Positions 4,870-5,393 of a DNA stretch of 5,393 nt are shown here, in pieces; the stretch's first letter is position 1, and each line of letters opens with the position of its first letter. The position numbers and the translations under genes are program-made. This DNA comes from Syntrophomonadaceae bacterium (lineage in GTDB: Bacteria; Bacillota; Dethiobacteria; PWVN01), in assembly GCA_007136165.1 (NCBI GenBank), contig SLHK01000132.1, forward strand, positions 1 to 5,393, in the 5' to 3' direction. The notes beneath the pieces were generated by a model. It was not told the DNA's origin and did not search any database. It saw only the letters and a program-made list of their open reading frames with translations.

Positions 4870-5393
4870 ATGTCGGAAAAGCGTTTTTTATTCACTTCAG
4901 AATCTGTAACGGAGGGTCATCCCGACAAAGTGGCGGACCAGATTTCCGATGCCGTCCTGGATGCCATCTATGAAAAGGACCCTGCCGCCCGGGTGGCGGC
5001 GGAAACCCTGGTTACAACGGGCCTGGTCCTGGTGTCGGGGGAAATTACAACCGAATGCTACGTGGACATCCCCCGGGTTGTACGGGAGACGGTAAAGTCC
5101 ATCGGTTATAACCGGGCAAAATACGGGTTTGACGGTGATACCTGTGCCGTCATCACCGCCATTGATGAACAGTCGGCGGATATTGCCCTGGGGGTAGACA
5201 AGGCCCTGGAGGTCAAGTCAGGGGAAGCTGCTTTGGAGGAGGAGTTCGCCCGTACCGGCGCCGGAGATCAGGGAATGGTCTTCGGGTTTGCCTGCAGCGA
5301 CACGCCGGAATACATGCCTCTGCCCATATCCCTGGCCCACCGGCTGTCCCGCCGGTTGGCCCAGGTGCGCAAGACCCGCCGGCTGCCCTACCT
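4870..5393 (+). CDS. metK: S-adenosylmethionine synthetase, 5' part (runs off the window)
   Basis: The first 174 codons of methionine adenosyltransferase are present and open to the window end; the family's usual length is near 390-400 residues, so less than half is seen. The enzyme makes SAM from methionine and ATP in the cytoplasm as a homotetramer. Visible motifs are LFTSESVTEGHPDK with Glu11, catalytic-type His17 and Asp19; DQISDAVLDAI; TTGLVLVSGEITT; the flexible active-site loop region DEQSADIALGV (about 99-109); and GAGDQG (130-135), a family signature. The start is set by AGGAGG 8 nt upstream. The gene is preceded by its own promoter, a SAM-I riboswitch and a terminator, so it should be repressed by its product. 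No frameshift or missing key residue is seen in the part available. Confidence 0.97.
   Translation, partial: MSEKRFLFTSESVTEGHPDKVADQISDAVLDAIYEKDPAARVAAETLVTTGLVLVSGEITTECYVDIPRVVRETVKSIGYNRAKYGFDGDTCAVITAIDEQSADIALGVDKALEVKSGEAALEEEFARTGAGDQGMVFGFACSDTPEYMPLPISLAHRLSRRLAQVRKTRRLPY

Noticed and set aside
1..5393. Undescribed defence, mobile or multi-gene system
   Set aside because: No transposase, integrase, terminal repeats, CRISPR-like repeats, toxin-antitoxin pair or compositional break is seen. All six genes fall in recognisable families and look like core chromosome.

Overview
The window looks like chromosomal core sequence from a thermophilic or anaerobic Clostridia-type Firmicute, for example a Moorella-, Carboxydothermus- or Peptococcaceae-like acetogen, syntroph or carboxydotroph. 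This is an inference from three things. First, there is a CooC-type nickel chaperone for CO dehydrogenase. Second, metK sits behind a classic SAM-I (S-box) riboswitch with an intrinsic terminator. Third, Shine-Dalgarno sites are strong and AGGAGG-like, the sequence is fairly GC-rich, and a GTG start is used. All genes lie on the + strand.

Layout. (1) 22-780 is cooC, a deviant-Walker ATPase with a CxC metal site; its upstream context is cut off by the window edge. (2) 781-903 is a gap holding a small hairpin without a U-tract and a weak candidate promoter. (3) 904-4501 is a probable four-gene run: sfsA (nuclease-like, OB-fold plus PD-(D/E)XK-like), a COG1926-type phosphoribosyltransferase, a beta-CASP metallo-beta-lactamase-fold RNase-like protein, and fabZ, which overlaps the preceding gene by 14 nt. 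(4) 4502-4869 is a 368-nt non-coding leader. It holds a strong sigma-A-type promoter, a complete SAM-I aptamer, an antiterminator/terminator switch and a strong RBS. (5) 4870-5393 is the first 174 codons of metK, cut off by the window end.

How the parts work together. The metK unit is an autonomous feedback loop: SAM, the product of MetK, should bind the leader, stabilise P1 and terminate transcription before metK. The sfsA-to-fabZ run mixes nucleic-acid or nucleotide enzymes with a fatty-acid dehydratase. Co-transcription is plausible from spacing, but a shared pathway is not demonstrated. CooC serves CO dehydrogenase maturation, and its partners must lie upstream of the window.

I see no mobile element, CRISPR array, tRNA, rRNA, broken gene or convincing new multi-gene system. 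The most specific observation is a base-pair-restoring double difference in the SAM riboswitch pseudoknot. The next most useful are unusual extensions on SfsA (N-terminal) and on the beta-CASP protein (C-terminal).
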